Shown: piece after piece, positions 35,501 through 46,389 of the stretch
How positions within the stretch are numbered: position 1 is the stretch's first letter
Layout of the letters: each line of letters starts with the position of its first letter
From: Microbacterium sp. Root166
Lineage (GTDB): Bacteria; Actinomycetota; Actinomycetes; Actinomycetales; Microbacteriaceae
NCBI RefSeq assembly: GCF_001427145.1
Contig: NZ_LMGL01000001.1
Location: 124,823 to 188,822 of the forward strand
Reading direction: 5' to 3'
Length of the DNA: 64,000 bases
Notes under the pieces: generated by a model
What the model saw: only the letters and a program-made list of their open reading frames with translations
The model's database searches: none
Told to the model about the DNA's origin: nothing
Translations under genes and position numbers: made by a program

Positions 35501-36542
35501 CGGCGCCTCCCCGCAGCGCACTGCGGCCCGCTTCGAACGCCTCGCGCATCACGTCGGCGGCGCGGTCGTCGAGGTAGAGGCAGGCGGCAGCTCCGAACAT
35601 GATGTCGGGGAGCAGATCGGGTCGATCCTCGCCGAGAGCACCGGCGAGGTCCCGCCCCGCGATCTGCTCGTGCACGGCATCCGCCTCGACGTGCTCGTCG
35701 AAGTAGTCGGTGACGTCTTCGCCGAACCCGAGGCGCCGGAAGCCGTCGCCGTACGAGCGGTTGGGGAGGGACGAGGTCATCTCGAACGCCGCGAGATGGC
35801 CGACGATGGCGCCGACGAGGCGACGGTTGAGACCGAACATCGACATCGCGTTCATCGGAGCCAGCGTCGCCGCCGGCACCAGGTCGGCGTACGCGCCGTA
35901 GGTCGAGTCCAGGCCCGCGCCCGTCATCGTGCGCGCGAAGATCTCGGCGTGCACGCGCTCGGGCCGGCCGCCGCCGTACTCGTCGGCCTGGATCTCGACG
36001 AGCGCCGCCTTGGCCCGGCCGGTCAGCCGCGGGATGGCCCACGAGTGCGGGTCCGCCTCGCGCAGCGTATAGATGCTGCGGTGGATGAGGAACTCGCGCG
36101 CCTGCTCGAGGGTCGCGTGCTTGGCGATGTGCCGCGACAGCGAGGGCCCCGGCGTCGGTGCGGTGAGCTCGAACAGCGCGGCGGCGATGGCCCGCGCGTC
36201 AGGGTCCGGCGTCTCGGGGTTGGTCACGAGAGTGCGCAGCGATGCTTCGAACGCCGCCTCGAGGATGCCGCGCGCCTCGATGAGCACCGGATGCCACTCC
36301 CAGCCCGGGTCGATCCAGTCGAGCGATCCGTAGGCGCAGGCGTAGAGCAGGAACAGCGTCAGCTGGATGTCCTCGTCGTCGGAGACATCGGTGCTCCCGA
36401 GGACGGCGTCGCGGCTGGCCGCGACGAGAGCCGTGCGCCGGTGCCCGAAGTCGGCGTGCATCAGCGTGGCCAGCGTCGTGGCGCTGAGCGGACCCCGCGG
36501 GGTCAGGGCATGGGCCGGTGCTTCGGCGTCGGCGATCGTCAT
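35493..36542 (-). CDS. Iron-containing redox enzyme family protein (haem-oxygenase-like diiron fold)
   Basis: A 349-residue protein of the HDO superfamily, which includes UndA, BesC and the central domain of SznF; members activate O2 at a diiron site. Likely ligands are in EIQADEYGGGRPERVH (E183-H198), FEMTSS (E254) and DEHVEADAVHE (D282-E292), the last giving the usual acidic-x3-His pattern. The protein is all helical and cytoplasmic, about 90 residues longer than minimal HDO enzymes at the N-terminus. Neighbours are two glycosyltransferases, a CDGSH protein and an F420-type oxidoreductase. The reaction is unknown. Confidence 0.82.
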   Translation of the reverse strand: MTIADAEAPAHALTPRGPLSATTLATLMHADFGHRRTALVAASRDAVLGSTDVSDDEDIQLTLFLLYACAYGSLDWIDPGWEWHPVLIEARGILEAAFEASLRTLVTNPETPDPDARAIAAALFELTAPTPGPSLSRHIAKHATLEQAREFLIHRSIYTLREADPHSWAIPRLTGRAKAALVEIQADEYGGGRPERVHAEIFARTMTGAGLDSTYGAYADLVPAATLAPMNAMSMFGLNRRLVGAIVGHLAAFEMTSSLPNRSYGDGFRRLGFGEDVTDYFDEHVEADAVHEQIAGRDLAGALGEDRPDLLPDIMFGAAACLYLDDRAADVMREAFEAGRSALRGGAVA

Positions 36543-36591
36543 GGGTCTCCTCGTCGCAGCGGTCCGCGAGGTCCGCGGCGACACGACGATC

Positions 36592-37401
36592 TCAAGCGGC
36601 GCGCGGGGTTGTCGCGGGGGTTGACGAGTTCGGCGGCGGGGCGATACGCGCCGCGCGCCGTCGCAGGACACGACGGACCCATCGCCACGGGGGGAAGTCG
36701 TGCGGCCAGTGCACCGTGACGGTGCGGATGCCACGGTACAGCCGGAGCCGCAACGACGCGGCGCTGCGGAACGGGCGCATCGACATCCCCATCGTGAGGC
36801 CGGGGCGGTACACGATCACGTGGTCTTCCCCCAGATGGAAGGCGAGATCGAGGTCGTCGTGGACGTCCGGATCATGGCGATGCACTTCCGCCCGGACGCG
36901 GCGCCACGCCTCGGCGCGTACGGCGAAGTTGGAGCCGAAGAGCGGCATGTGGCCGAGCGGGGGGATGGTGGCCGTCGCATAGGCCAGGAGATACGCGGCG
37001 GCGAGCGGGCCGCGCAGGATCCTCGGACCGTCGATGAAGCGCGCGCCTCCGGTCACGGCCGCCGCGTGGGGTGCGTCATCGAGGGCGGCGACGGCACGCT
37101 CGATCCACCACGGGGCCGGGACGCAGTCGGCGTCGAGGCGTAGGAGCACGTCGCCGACGGCGGCGTCGAACCCCGCCGCGGTCGCCGCCGGGATGCCGGA
37201 TTCACTGCAGCGGACCACGCGGGCGCCCGACTCGGCGGCGACGCGCGCGGTGGCGTCGGACGAGCCGTTGTCGACTACGACGATCTCGTCCGCGGGCCGT
37301 GTCTGCGCGCCCAGTGCCGCAAGGCACGCGGCGAGCGGACCGCCGTCGTCCTTGGCCGGGATGACGACCGACACCGTCGAGAGAGCGGCGTTGCGCGGCA
37401 T
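36592..37401 (-). CDS. Glycosyltransferase family 2
   Basis: A 269-residue GT-A enzyme. The nucleotide-binding start is VSVVIPAKDDGGPLAACLAA, with IVVVDNGSSDATARVA and a DXD motif in LLRLDADCVP (D90-D92). A later VHDDLDLAFHLGE probably holds the catalytic base. A GGAGG site 5 nt before ATG 37401 fixes the start; the frame continues upstream as a shadow. It is soluble or peripheral, with a strongly basic C-terminus (RWVRRVLRRRAARI). It differs clearly from the second glycosyltransferase in this operon, so the two may add different sugars. Confidence 0.86.
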   Translation of the reverse strand: MPRNAALSTVSVVIPAKDDGGPLAACLAALGAQTRPADEIVVVDNGSSDATARVAAESGARVVRCSESGIPAATAAGFDAAVGDVLLRLDADCVPAPWWIERAVAALDDAPHAAAVTGGARFIDGPRILRGPLAAAYLLAYATATIPPLGHMPLFGSNFAVRAEAWRRVRAEVHRHDPDVHDDLDLAFHLGEDHVIVYRPGLTMGMSMRPFRSAASLRLRLYRGIRTVTVHWPHDFPPWRWVRRVLRRRAARIAPPPNSSTPATTPRAA

Positions 37402-37418
37402 CGGAGCCTCCGATCCGG

Positions 37419-38387
37419 TCAGCCGAGGGCCCGGACGCGCTCGAGGAGCGGCTCGGCGACCTCGGCCAGGAAGCGCTCCTGCTGCTCGTCGCCGATCTGG
37501 ACGAGCGCGATGTCGGTGAAGCCGGCGTCGAGGAAAGGCCGCACGCTCTCGGCGAGCGCGTCGAGATCGGGACCGCACGCGATGGACTCCGCGACGTCCT
37601 CCGGCCGCACGAATCGGCTCGCGGCCTCGAAGCCCGCCGGCGTCGGCAGATCCGCGTTGACGGCCCATCCACCGCCGAACCAGCGGAACTGGTCGTGCGC
37701 GCGTTCGATCGCGGCATCCATATCGGGATCCCAGGAGATCGGCACCTGGCCGATCTTGCGCGAATCCCCCGGGTGGGCGACGTCCCATCCGGTGACGATG
37801 TCCTTCTCGGGGGTCACCGCGATCATGTGGTCGCCGATCGGGGCGAACCGCTCGATGCTGTCACCGCCCGACACCGCGATGCCGATCGGCACACCGCCGT
37901 CGGGAACGTCCCAGATGCGGGCGGAGTCCACCCGGAAGTACTCGCCGTCGAAGGTCACCAGCTCTCCGGTGTGCAGCTCGCGGATGATGTCGACGGCCTC
38001 TTCGAGCATCGCCTGGCGGGTGCCGACACCGGGCCACCCCTCGCCGACGACGTGCTCGTTGAGGCTCTCGCCCGACCCGAGTCCCAGCAGGAACCTGCCG
38101 TCCGAGAGCAGCTGCATCGTGGCCGCCTTCTGCGCGACGACGGCGGGGTGATACCGCATCGTCGGACACGTGACGTAGGTCATCAGCTCGACGGATTCGG
38201 TGACCTGCGCCACCGCCCCGAGCACCGACCACGCGTACGCGGAATGGCCCTGGCTCGTCAGCCATGGGGAGTAGTGATCGCTCGACACCTCGAAGTCGAA
38301 GCCCGCCTCCTCGGCCGCCCGCGCGTAGCGGACCAGCTCCCTGGGTCCGCTCTGCTCGGCCATCAGGGTGTATCCGAATCGCGCCAT
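37419..38387 (-). CDS. F420-dependent LLM-class oxidoreductase (FGD-like)
   Basis: A 322-residue luciferase-like TIM barrel. The N-terminus FGYTLMAEQSGPRELVRYAR and EEAGFDFEVSSDHYSPWL match the FGD-like F420 family (relatives of glucose-6-phosphate dehydrogenase of mycobacteria). GRFLLGLGSGESLNEHVVG is the phosphate/flavin loop. It would transfer hydride to or from F420. It is the first gene of the five-gene operon ending with the CDGSH protein, 17 bp from the next gene. The frame is open 33 codons upstream, but ATG 38387 gives the family N-terminus. Substrate unknown. Confidence 0.85.
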   Translation of the reverse strand: MARFGYTLMAEQSGPRELVRYARAAEEAGFDFEVSSDHYSPWLTSQGHSAYAWSVLGAVAQVTESVELMTYVTCPTMRYHPAVVAQKAATMQLLSDGRFLLGLGSGESLNEHVVGEGWPGVGTRQAMLEEAVDIIRELHTGELVTFDGEYFRVDSARIWDVPDGGVPIGIAVSGGDSIERFAPIGDHMIAVTPEKDIVTGWDVAHPGDSRKIGQVPISWDPDMDAAIERAHDQFRWFGGGWAVNADLPTPAGFEAASRFVRPEDVAESIACGPDLDALAESVRPFLDAGFTDIALVQIGDEQQERFLAEVAEPLLERVRALG

Positions 38388-38660
38388 GCTCGTCCTCGCT
38401 CTCGTCCGCTGTACCCAAGGGCGACGCCGGTCGCCCGCGGTATCGAGCATGCGCGGTCGCGCCCCGACCGGCGACGGGCTTGACACGCCCGAGGCCCGGC
38501 GGATATCCGGGAGCGGCTGCGCCTCACCCGCCGCACCCGATCACCGGGTCAGCGGCATCTCCGCGTCGAGCCGGGCGAGCTTGTCGGCCGGGCGCGAAGT
38601 GTGACAACCGGGTACCGTGATCCCGGATCGATGACGTCGTCGAACCCGAAAGGACGCCCG
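38388..38660. promoter_or_regulatory. Divergent promoter region between LLM operon and deiminase operon
   Basis: 273 bp without a gene. It must hold the promoters of both divergent operons. I see a TTGTC...GACAA repeat at about 38580-38605 and a TACCGT -10-like element near 38613, neither convincing. No small gene with a ribosome binding site was found. Confidence 0.35.
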
Positions 38661-39704
38661 ATGAGCTGGCGCATGCCCTCCGAGACCGCGCCGCACGAAC
38701 GCACGTGGATGGCGTTCCCGCGCGCCGGGCAGACCCTGGGCGACACCGCCGCCGAGCAGGAGGAGTGCTACGCCGCATGGACGGCGACCGCCCACGCGGT
38801 GGCGCAGTTCGAGCCGGTCACGATGGTCGTCGACCCGACCGAGATGGAGCGAGCCCGGCGGATGCTCTCGAGCGACGTCGAGATCGTCGAGGCGCCGCTC
38901 GACGAGTTCTGGATGCGCGACTTCGGTCCGACCTTCGTGCTGGACGACGAGCGACCCGGAGTGCTCGGCGCCGTCGACTGGATCTTCAACGGCTGGGGCG
39001 CCCCGGAGTGGGCGGAGTGGGCTCTGTCGGCGGAGATCGGCCGCTTCGTCGCCGCCCACGTCGGCGCTGAACTCGTCAGCTCGGTGCTCGTCAACGAGGG
39101 CGGCGGCATCCACGTCGACGGCGAGGGCACCGTGCTGCTGACCGAGACCGTGCAGCTCGACCCGCGCCGCAACCCCTACGCCGACCGCGCCCGTGTCGAG
39201 GCCGAGCTCGCCCGCACGATCGGGACGACGAAGGCGATCTGGCTGCCGCGCGGACTCACGCGCGACTACGACGACTTCGGCACCAACGGCCACGTCGACA
39301 TCGTCGCCACCATCCCCTCGCCGGGCCGTGTCCTGCTGCATCACCAGGCCGACCCCGCCCACCCCGACCACGAGGTCACGCGCGAGCTGCGCGAGCTGTT
39401 CGAAGGCGAGACGGATGCCGCCGGCCGGGCGTGGGAGGTCATCGATGTGCCCGCTCCGGCGACGCTGCGCGATCACGAGGGCTTCGTCGACTGGAGCTAC
39501 ATCAACCACCTCGTCGTCAACGGCGGGGTCATCGCCTGCGGGTTCGGTGAGGACCAGGCGGATGCCGCGGCCCGCGGCATCCTGTCGGACGCGTACCCGG
39601 GGCGCGAGGTCGTGAGCGTCGATGCCCGGCCGATCTTCGCGCGCGGCGGCGGCATCCACTGCATCACGCAGCAGCAGCCGGTGGTGGGGTCGGCGACGCG
39701 ATGA
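38661..39704 (+). CDS. Agmatine deiminase-family (PAD-type) protein
   Basis: A 347-residue guanidine-modifying enzyme. The nucleophile cysteine is in GGGIHCITQQQP near the C-terminus. MRDFGPTFVLD carries conserved Arg/Asp, NEGGGIHVDGEGTVL the Glu loop, and FGTNGHVDIVATI the catalytic His. Agmatine deiminase converts agmatine to N-carbamoylputrescine; some relatives act on peptidyl- or free arginine. AAAGGAC 7 nt before ATG 38661 sets the start. It overlaps the amidase gene by 4 nt. No nitrilase-type AguB lies nearby, so the second step, if this is the agmatine route, may belong to the amidase. Confidence 0.85.
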   Translation: MSWRMPSETAPHERTWMAFPRAGQTLGDTAAEQEECYAAWTATAHAVAQFEPVTMVVDPTEMERARRMLSSDVEIVEAPLDEFWMRDFGPTFVLDDERPGVLGAVDWIFNGWGAPEWAEWALSAEIGRFVAAHVGAELVSSVLVNEGGGIHVDGEGTVLLTETVQLDPRRNPYADRARVEAELARTIGTTKAIWLPRGLTRDYDDFGTNGHVDIVATIPSPGRVLLHHQADPAHPDHEVTRELRELFEGETDAAGRAWEVIDVPAPATLRDHEGFVDWSYINHLVVNGGVIACGFGEDQADAAARGILSDAYPGREVVSVDARPIFARGGGIHCITQQQPVVGSATR

Positions 39705-41422
39705 TCGATGTGGTGGAGGCCGGCATCGCCGACCTGCGCGCGGCCCTCGACAGCGGCGAGACGACCAGCGGCGAGCTGGTGCGGGCGTATCTCGCTCGCA
39801 TCGATGCGTACGACGGCCCCGGCACCGAGACCGCGCTCAACGCCGTGGTCGTGCGCAATCCGGGAGCTGTCGCCGAGGCGGCCGCGTCCGATGCGCGGCG
39901 GAAGGAAGGACGCACGCTCGGCCCGCTCGACGGTATCCCGTACACCGCCAAGGACAGCTACCTCGTGAGGGGACTCACGGCTGCCGCCGGCAGCCCGGCG
40001 TTCGCCGACCTCGTGGCTCAGCGCGACGCGTTCACGATCGAGCGGCTCCGCGCCGCCGGCGCCGTGTGCCTCGGGCTCACGAACATGCCTCCGATGGCCA
40101 ACGGCGGCATGCAGCGGGGCCTGTACGGACGAGCGGAGAGTCCCTACAACGCCGAGTTTCTGACGGCGCCGTTCGCCTCGGGCTCGTCCAACGGCTCGGG
40201 CACCGCGACGGCGGCGAGCTTCGCCGCCTTCGGCCTGGGCGAGGAGACCTGGTCGAGCGGACGCGGTCCGGCATCGAACAACGCGCTGTGTGCGTACACG
40301 CCGTCGCGCGGCGTGATCTCGGTGCGCGGCAACTGGCCGCTCGTGCCGACCATGGACGTCGTGGTCCCGCACACCCGGACGATGGCGGACCTGCTGGAGG
40401 TGCTCGACGTGGTGGTGGCCGACGACACGGAGGTGCGCGGGGACTTCTGGCGGGCGCAGCCCTGGGTCGAGCTGCCGGCCGCCTCGGCCATCAGGCCCGG
40501 GTCCTATCCGGCGCTCGGCCGCGAAGCCCTCGCCGATCCCGGTCGCCTGCTGTTGGGGCGCCGCATCGGCGTGCCGCGCATGTACGTCAACGCCGATGAA
40601 GAGGCCGGCACCGCGGCCGCGCCGGGCATCGGCGGCCCCACCGGGACGCGCATCCAGACCCGCGACTCGGTGATCGCGCTCTGGGATGCCGCGCGCCGAG
40701 CCCTCGAAGCCCACGGTGCCGAGGTGCGCGAAGTCGACTTCCCCGTGGTCTCGAACTACGAGGGCGACCGGCCGGGCGCGCCGACCCTGCGCACGCGCGG
40801 GCTGGTCTCGCCCGAGTTCCTCGCGCGGGAGATCCTCGACCTGTCGGCCTGGGCGTGGGACGACTTCCTGCGGGCGAACGGGGATCCGGCGCTGCCGAGC
40901 CTCGACCAGGTCGACGGCGCCCGGATCTTCCCGCATCCCGAAGGTGCACTGCCCGACCGGTACACCGGCTTCGACGACGACATCGCCGACTACCCGGCGC
41001 ACGTGCGCGAGCACCCGGTGACCTCGCTGGACGACATCCCCGAACTCGAGGCAGGTCTTCGCGGTCTCGAAGAGACGCGGCGCATCGACCTCGAGGAGTG
41101 GATGGACCGGCTCGGGCTCGACGCGGTGGTCTTCCCCGCCGTCGCCGACGTGGGGTCGGCCGACATGGACGTGAACCCCGCGTCGGCCGACCTCGGCTGG
41201 CGCAACGGCGTCTGGATCGCCAACGGCAACCTCGCGATCCGGCACCTCGGCATCCCGACCGTGACCGTGCCGATGGGTCTGATGGACGACACGCGGATGC
41301 CGGTCGGCCTGACGTTCGCCGGCCGGGCGTACGACGACACCGCGCTGCTCCGGCTCGCGGCCGCGTTCGAGGCGATCACTCCCGGTCGGGTCCCACCGCC
41401 GCGGACACCACCGCTGGGCTGA
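39701..41422 (+). CDS. Amidase-signature-family enzyme with divergent signature
   Basis: A 573-residue protein of the amidase-signature family. The catalytic lysine is in GIPYTAKDSYLVRG (K87), and the cis-serine in ASGSSNGSGTATAASF. The usual DTGGSIR nucleophile segment is replaced by EETWSSGRGPAS, which keeps a Ser/Arg but changes its surroundings. ATG 39701 overlaps the deiminase stop. Coupling to a deiminase suggests hydrolysis of a carbamoyl or ureido product, an inference. The C-terminal part has family features (FPAVADVGS, GIPTVTVPMG, MPVGLTFAGRAYDD). Confidence 0.83.
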   Translation: MIDVVEAGIADLRAALDSGETTSGELVRAYLARIDAYDGPGTETALNAVVVRNPGAVAEAAASDARRKEGRTLGPLDGIPYTAKDSYLVRGLTAAAGSPAFADLVAQRDAFTIERLRAAGAVCLGLTNMPPMANGGMQRGLYGRAESPYNAEFLTAPFASGSSNGSGTATAASFAAFGLGEETWSSGRGPASNNALCAYTPSRGVISVRGNWPLVPTMDVVVPHTRTMADLLEVLDVVVADDTEVRGDFWRAQPWVELPAASAIRPGSYPALGREALADPGRLLLGRRIGVPRMYVNADEEAGTAAAPGIGGPTGTRIQTRDSVIALWDAARRALEAHGAEVREVDFPVVSNYEGDRPGAPTLRTRGLVSPEFLAREILDLSAWAWDDFLRANGDPALPSLDQVDGARIFPHPEGALPDRYTGFDDDIADYPAHVREHPVTSLDDIPELEAGLRGLEETRRIDLEEWMDRLGLDAVVFPAVADVGSADMDVNPASADLGWRNGVWIANGNLAIRHLGIPTVTVPMGLMDDTRMPVGLTFAGRAYDDTALLRLAAAFEAITPGRVPPPRTPPLG

Positions 41423-41425
41423 TCA

Positions 41426-41749
41426 TCAGTCGAGGTGGAAGACCTCGGGAATCTCCTTCCACCACTCCCCCTCAGCGCGATCCGCGACGGGTCGCTGCAG
41501 GGGGTTGCACACGGCCCACCACTCCTGCGTCGCCGGGTCGGCGGCCATGGCCGCCATGTCGGCCTCGAAGTCGGTCCCGACATACTCCAGGTAGGAGAAG
41601 AGAAGGTCGCCGTGGCGGAAGATCGAGTAGTTCATGACTCCGCTCGCCGAGAGTCGCTTCAGCACGGCAGGCCACACGTCGGCGTGCAGCCTCTCGTACT
41701 CGACGTGATTCTCAGCAGGCAGGCCGATGACCGAGGCGATGCGTCTCAT
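41426..41749 (-). CDS. L-rhamnose/L-fucose mutarotase
   Basis: A 107-residue RhaM-like (DUF718) protein that interconverts sugar anomers. Seen: the start RRIASVIGLPAENHVEYERL, HADVWPAVLKRLSASGVMNYSIF with the catalytic-type His, and EYVGTDFEADMAAMAAD...QEWWAVCNPLQ. The ATG overlaps the lactonase stop by 4 nt. With that gene it forms a two-gene operon for part of an oxidative 6-deoxyhexose route; no dehydrogenase or dehydratase is nearby. It converges on the amidase gene with a 3-bp gap. Confidence 0.85.
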   Translation of the reverse strand: MRRIASVIGLPAENHVEYERLHADVWPAVLKRLSASGVMNYSIFRHGDLLFSYLEYVGTDFEADMAAMAADPATQEWWAVCNPLQRPVADRAEGEWWKEIPEVFHLD

Positions 41750-42609
41750 GAGTGCTCCAGACCGAGTCCGTAGACTCTGGACGCTGTACGCCACGTCACT
41801 GCGTCGCGCTCCTCTGCGGATCGACCTGCGATGGTCTCCAGCTGGGCTGCCCAGACGTCTGCGAAATCTCCGCCGAGGATGCTCACCGGCCAGTCACTGC
41901 CCAGCATCACTCGATCAGCGGTGAACGCGCCCAGCACATGATCCACACAGGGCTGCCAGTCGGCCGCCGTCCAGCCGGCCTCGGACGATGTGCTCAACCC
42001 GGAGAGCTTCATGTGCACGTTCGGGTTCGCGCTCAAGGCGAGGATCTGATCGCCCCACTTCCCGAGATCTCGCGACTTGATGTCGGGTGCCGCCAGGTGG
42101 TCGACGATGAGCGTGAGATCGGGGTGACGCTGCGCGAGCTCAGTGACCGCAGCGACGTGCTCGCGGGTCGTACACACGTAGTCGAGTGTCAGACCGCATG
42201 CTGTGAGGAGTCCGAGGACGCCGCCGACGTCTTCGCGGAGGATCCAGCGGGGGTCGTCGTAGGTGTGGGTCAGCGCTCGGAGGCCCTTGACGAAGGGACT
42301 GCGAGCGTAAAGATCGATTGCGGCCTCCGCCTCGGCGGCCCGAGCCAGCGGTGCCCACGCCACCACACCCTTCACGCGGTCTTCCCGAGCGGCGACGCTG
42401 AGCATGTAGAACGTGTCCTCGTAGGTGTCGGCGGCCTGAACGAGGACTGTCGCGGTGATTCCCGCGGCTTCTGCATCGCGCGCGATGTCCTGCGGCCCGA
42501 AGTCGGCGTTCAGCGGGCCGTGCTCCGGCACGATCCAGTCGTACGCGCGCTCGGAAATCATCCAGAGGTGCTGGTGAGAGTCAACGACGCGCGCAGCATG
42601 GAAGGTCAT
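41746..42609 (-). CDS. Amidohydrolase-2 family lactonase (L-fuconolactonase-like)
   Basis: A 287-residue TIM-barrel hydrolase. Metal-binding starts at VVDSHQHLW; further landmarks are VKGLRALTHTYDDPRWI, LIVDHLAAPDIKS, and the C-terminal RVMLGSDWPVSILGGDF with the conserved Asp. It closely fits L-fucono- or L-rhamnono-lactone hydrolases of the oxidative pathway; 2-pyrone-4,6-dicarboxylate hydrolase relatives are the alternative. CGAAGGAGAG precedes the ATG. The pairing with a mutarotase favours the sugar lactone role. Confidence 0.85.
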   Translation of the reverse strand: MTFHAARVVDSHQHLWMISERAYDWIVPEHGPLNADFGPQDIARDAEAAGITATVLVQAADTYEDTFYMLSVAAREDRVKGVVAWAPLARAAEAEAAIDLYARSPFVKGLRALTHTYDDPRWILREDVGGVLGLLTACGLTLDYVCTTREHVAAVTELAQRHPDLTLIVDHLAAPDIKSRDLGKWGDQILALSANPNVHMKLSGLSTSSEAGWTAADWQPCVDHVLGAFTADRVMLGSDWPVSILGGDFADVWAAQLETIAGRSAEERDAVTWRTASRVYGLGLEHS

Positions 42610-42710
42610 GTGGTTCTCTCCTTCGAGAGCCGTCAGGGATCTGATGAACCGATGCTGAACAGACTGCCATAGGCCAGGCGCTGCCGGAATTACCGGAAGA
42701 GATCATATGA

Positions 42711-45069
<2,359 letters not shown>

Positions 45070-45085
45070 GCGCAGGGGACCACGA

Positions 45086-45119
45086 CAATGGGCCGCACCT
45101 TTGCAGGTGCGGCCCATTG
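45086..45119. terminator. Bidirectional terminator between exporter and sugar permease
   Basis: A perfect 15-bp stem (CAATGGGCCGCACCT and complement) with loop TTGC, between convergent genes ending at 45069 and 45140. Confidence 0.85.
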
Positions 45120-45139
45120 CGCGTTCGTTCTCCCAACGG

Positions 45140-46369
45140 CTAGACGCCCGAGCGCCGCTTGTTGTAGACGTCGAAGGCGACGGCGAACAGCAGCACGAGG
45201 CCCTTGACGGCCTGCTGCCACTCGATGCCGATGCCCATGATCGACATGCCGTTGTTCAGCACGCCGATGATGAGGCCACCGATGATGGCCCCGCCGATCG
45301 TGCCGACGCCGCCCTGGACCGCGGCGCCGCCGATGAAGGCGGCCGAGATCGCCTCGAGTTCGAAGCCGTCACCGGCCTTCGGCCCGGCGAGGTTGAGGCG
45401 CGCGGTGAAGATCAGGCCTGCGAGGCCGGCGAGGAAGCCCATGTTGACGAACAGCCAGAAGTCGACGCGGCGGGTCTTGATGCCCGACAGGTCGGCGGCG
45501 TGACGGTTGCCGCCGATGGCGTAGATGTGCCGGCCGAACACTGTCCGGTTCATCACGACGCCGTACACGAGGATGAGCACGGCGAGGATGATCAGCGTGA
45601 CCGGGATGCCCTTGTACGACGCGAGTGCCCAGGCGAACCAGCCGATGACGCCGGCGACCAGCACGAGCTTGATGACGAACCACGTCAGGGGCTCGACCTC
45701 CTGGCCGTACTTCTGACGACCCATGCGCGTGCGCACCTGCTGGACCACGAGCGCGACGACCGCCACTGCCCCGACCGCGAGCGTGAAGACGTCCGGCTCC
45801 GACTCGCCGAACAGCCCCGAGAGGAACCCGTTCCCGAGCGCTCGATACTCCGTCGGGAAGGAGCCGATGTTCGCGTTGCCCAGTACGACGAGCGCGAGAC
45901 CTCGGAAGATGAGCATGCCGGCCAGCGTCACGATGAATGCGGGTATGCCGACGAAGGCGACCCAGAATCCCTGCCAGGCCCCGACAAGGGCGGCGATGGC
46001 GAGCGAGATGACGACGGCGAGCCACCAAGGGTATTCCATCTTCACGGCGAGCACGCCCGAGATGGCGCCGATGAATGCCGCGACCGAGCCCACCGACAGG
46101 TCGATGTGGCCGGCGATGATGACCATCACCATGCCGATCGCGAGAACGAGGATGTACCCGTTCTGCACGACGAGGTTCGAGATGTTCTGCGGGCGGAGCA
46201 GGATGCCGTCGGTGAGGATGGCGAACAGCGCGATCACGGCGATCAGCGCGATGAAGATGCCGTTCTTGCCGAGATCGGCCAGCACATGGCTGAGCCAGTC
46301 GGTGAACTTGTTCTCGGACGGGTTGATGCCGGCGCCGACGGCCGTGCTGGTATTGGGGTTGTCTGACAT
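45140..46369 (-). CDS. mmsB: Multiple-sugar ABC permease (MmsB/GguB-like)
   Basis: A 409-residue permease with about 11-12 TM helices, longer than RbsC proteins and matching the GguB/MmsB/XylH subgroup. Landmarks are MVMVIIAGHIDLSVGSVAAF (about 80-99), TVFGRHIYAIGGNRHAADLS and GGAAVQGGVGTIGGAIIGGL. AGGAGAG precedes ATG 46369. It is the last gene of araD-chvE-mmsA-mmsB, 20 bp after the ATPase. Characterised relatives import L-arabinose, D-xylose, D-galactose and glucose. Confidence 0.9.
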   Translation of the reverse strand: MSDNPNTSTAVGAGINPSENKFTDWLSHVLADLGKNGIFIALIAVIALFAILTDGILLRPQNISNLVVQNGYILVLAIGMVMVIIAGHIDLSVGSVAAFIGAISGVLAVKMEYPWWLAVVISLAIAALVGAWQGFWVAFVGIPAFIVTLAGMLIFRGLALVVLGNANIGSFPTEYRALGNGFLSGLFGESEPDVFTLAVGAVAVVALVVQQVRTRMGRQKYGQEVEPLTWFVIKLVLVAGVIGWFAWALASYKGIPVTLIILAVLILVYGVVMNRTVFGRHIYAIGGNRHAADLSGIKTRRVDFWLFVNMGFLAGLAGLIFTARLNLAGPKAGDGFELEAISAAFIGGAAVQGGVGTIGGAIIGGLIIGVLNNGMSIMGIGIEWQQAVKGLVLLFAVAFDVYNKRRSGV

Positions 46370-46389
46370 GTCGTTCTCTCCTGGCGCCG

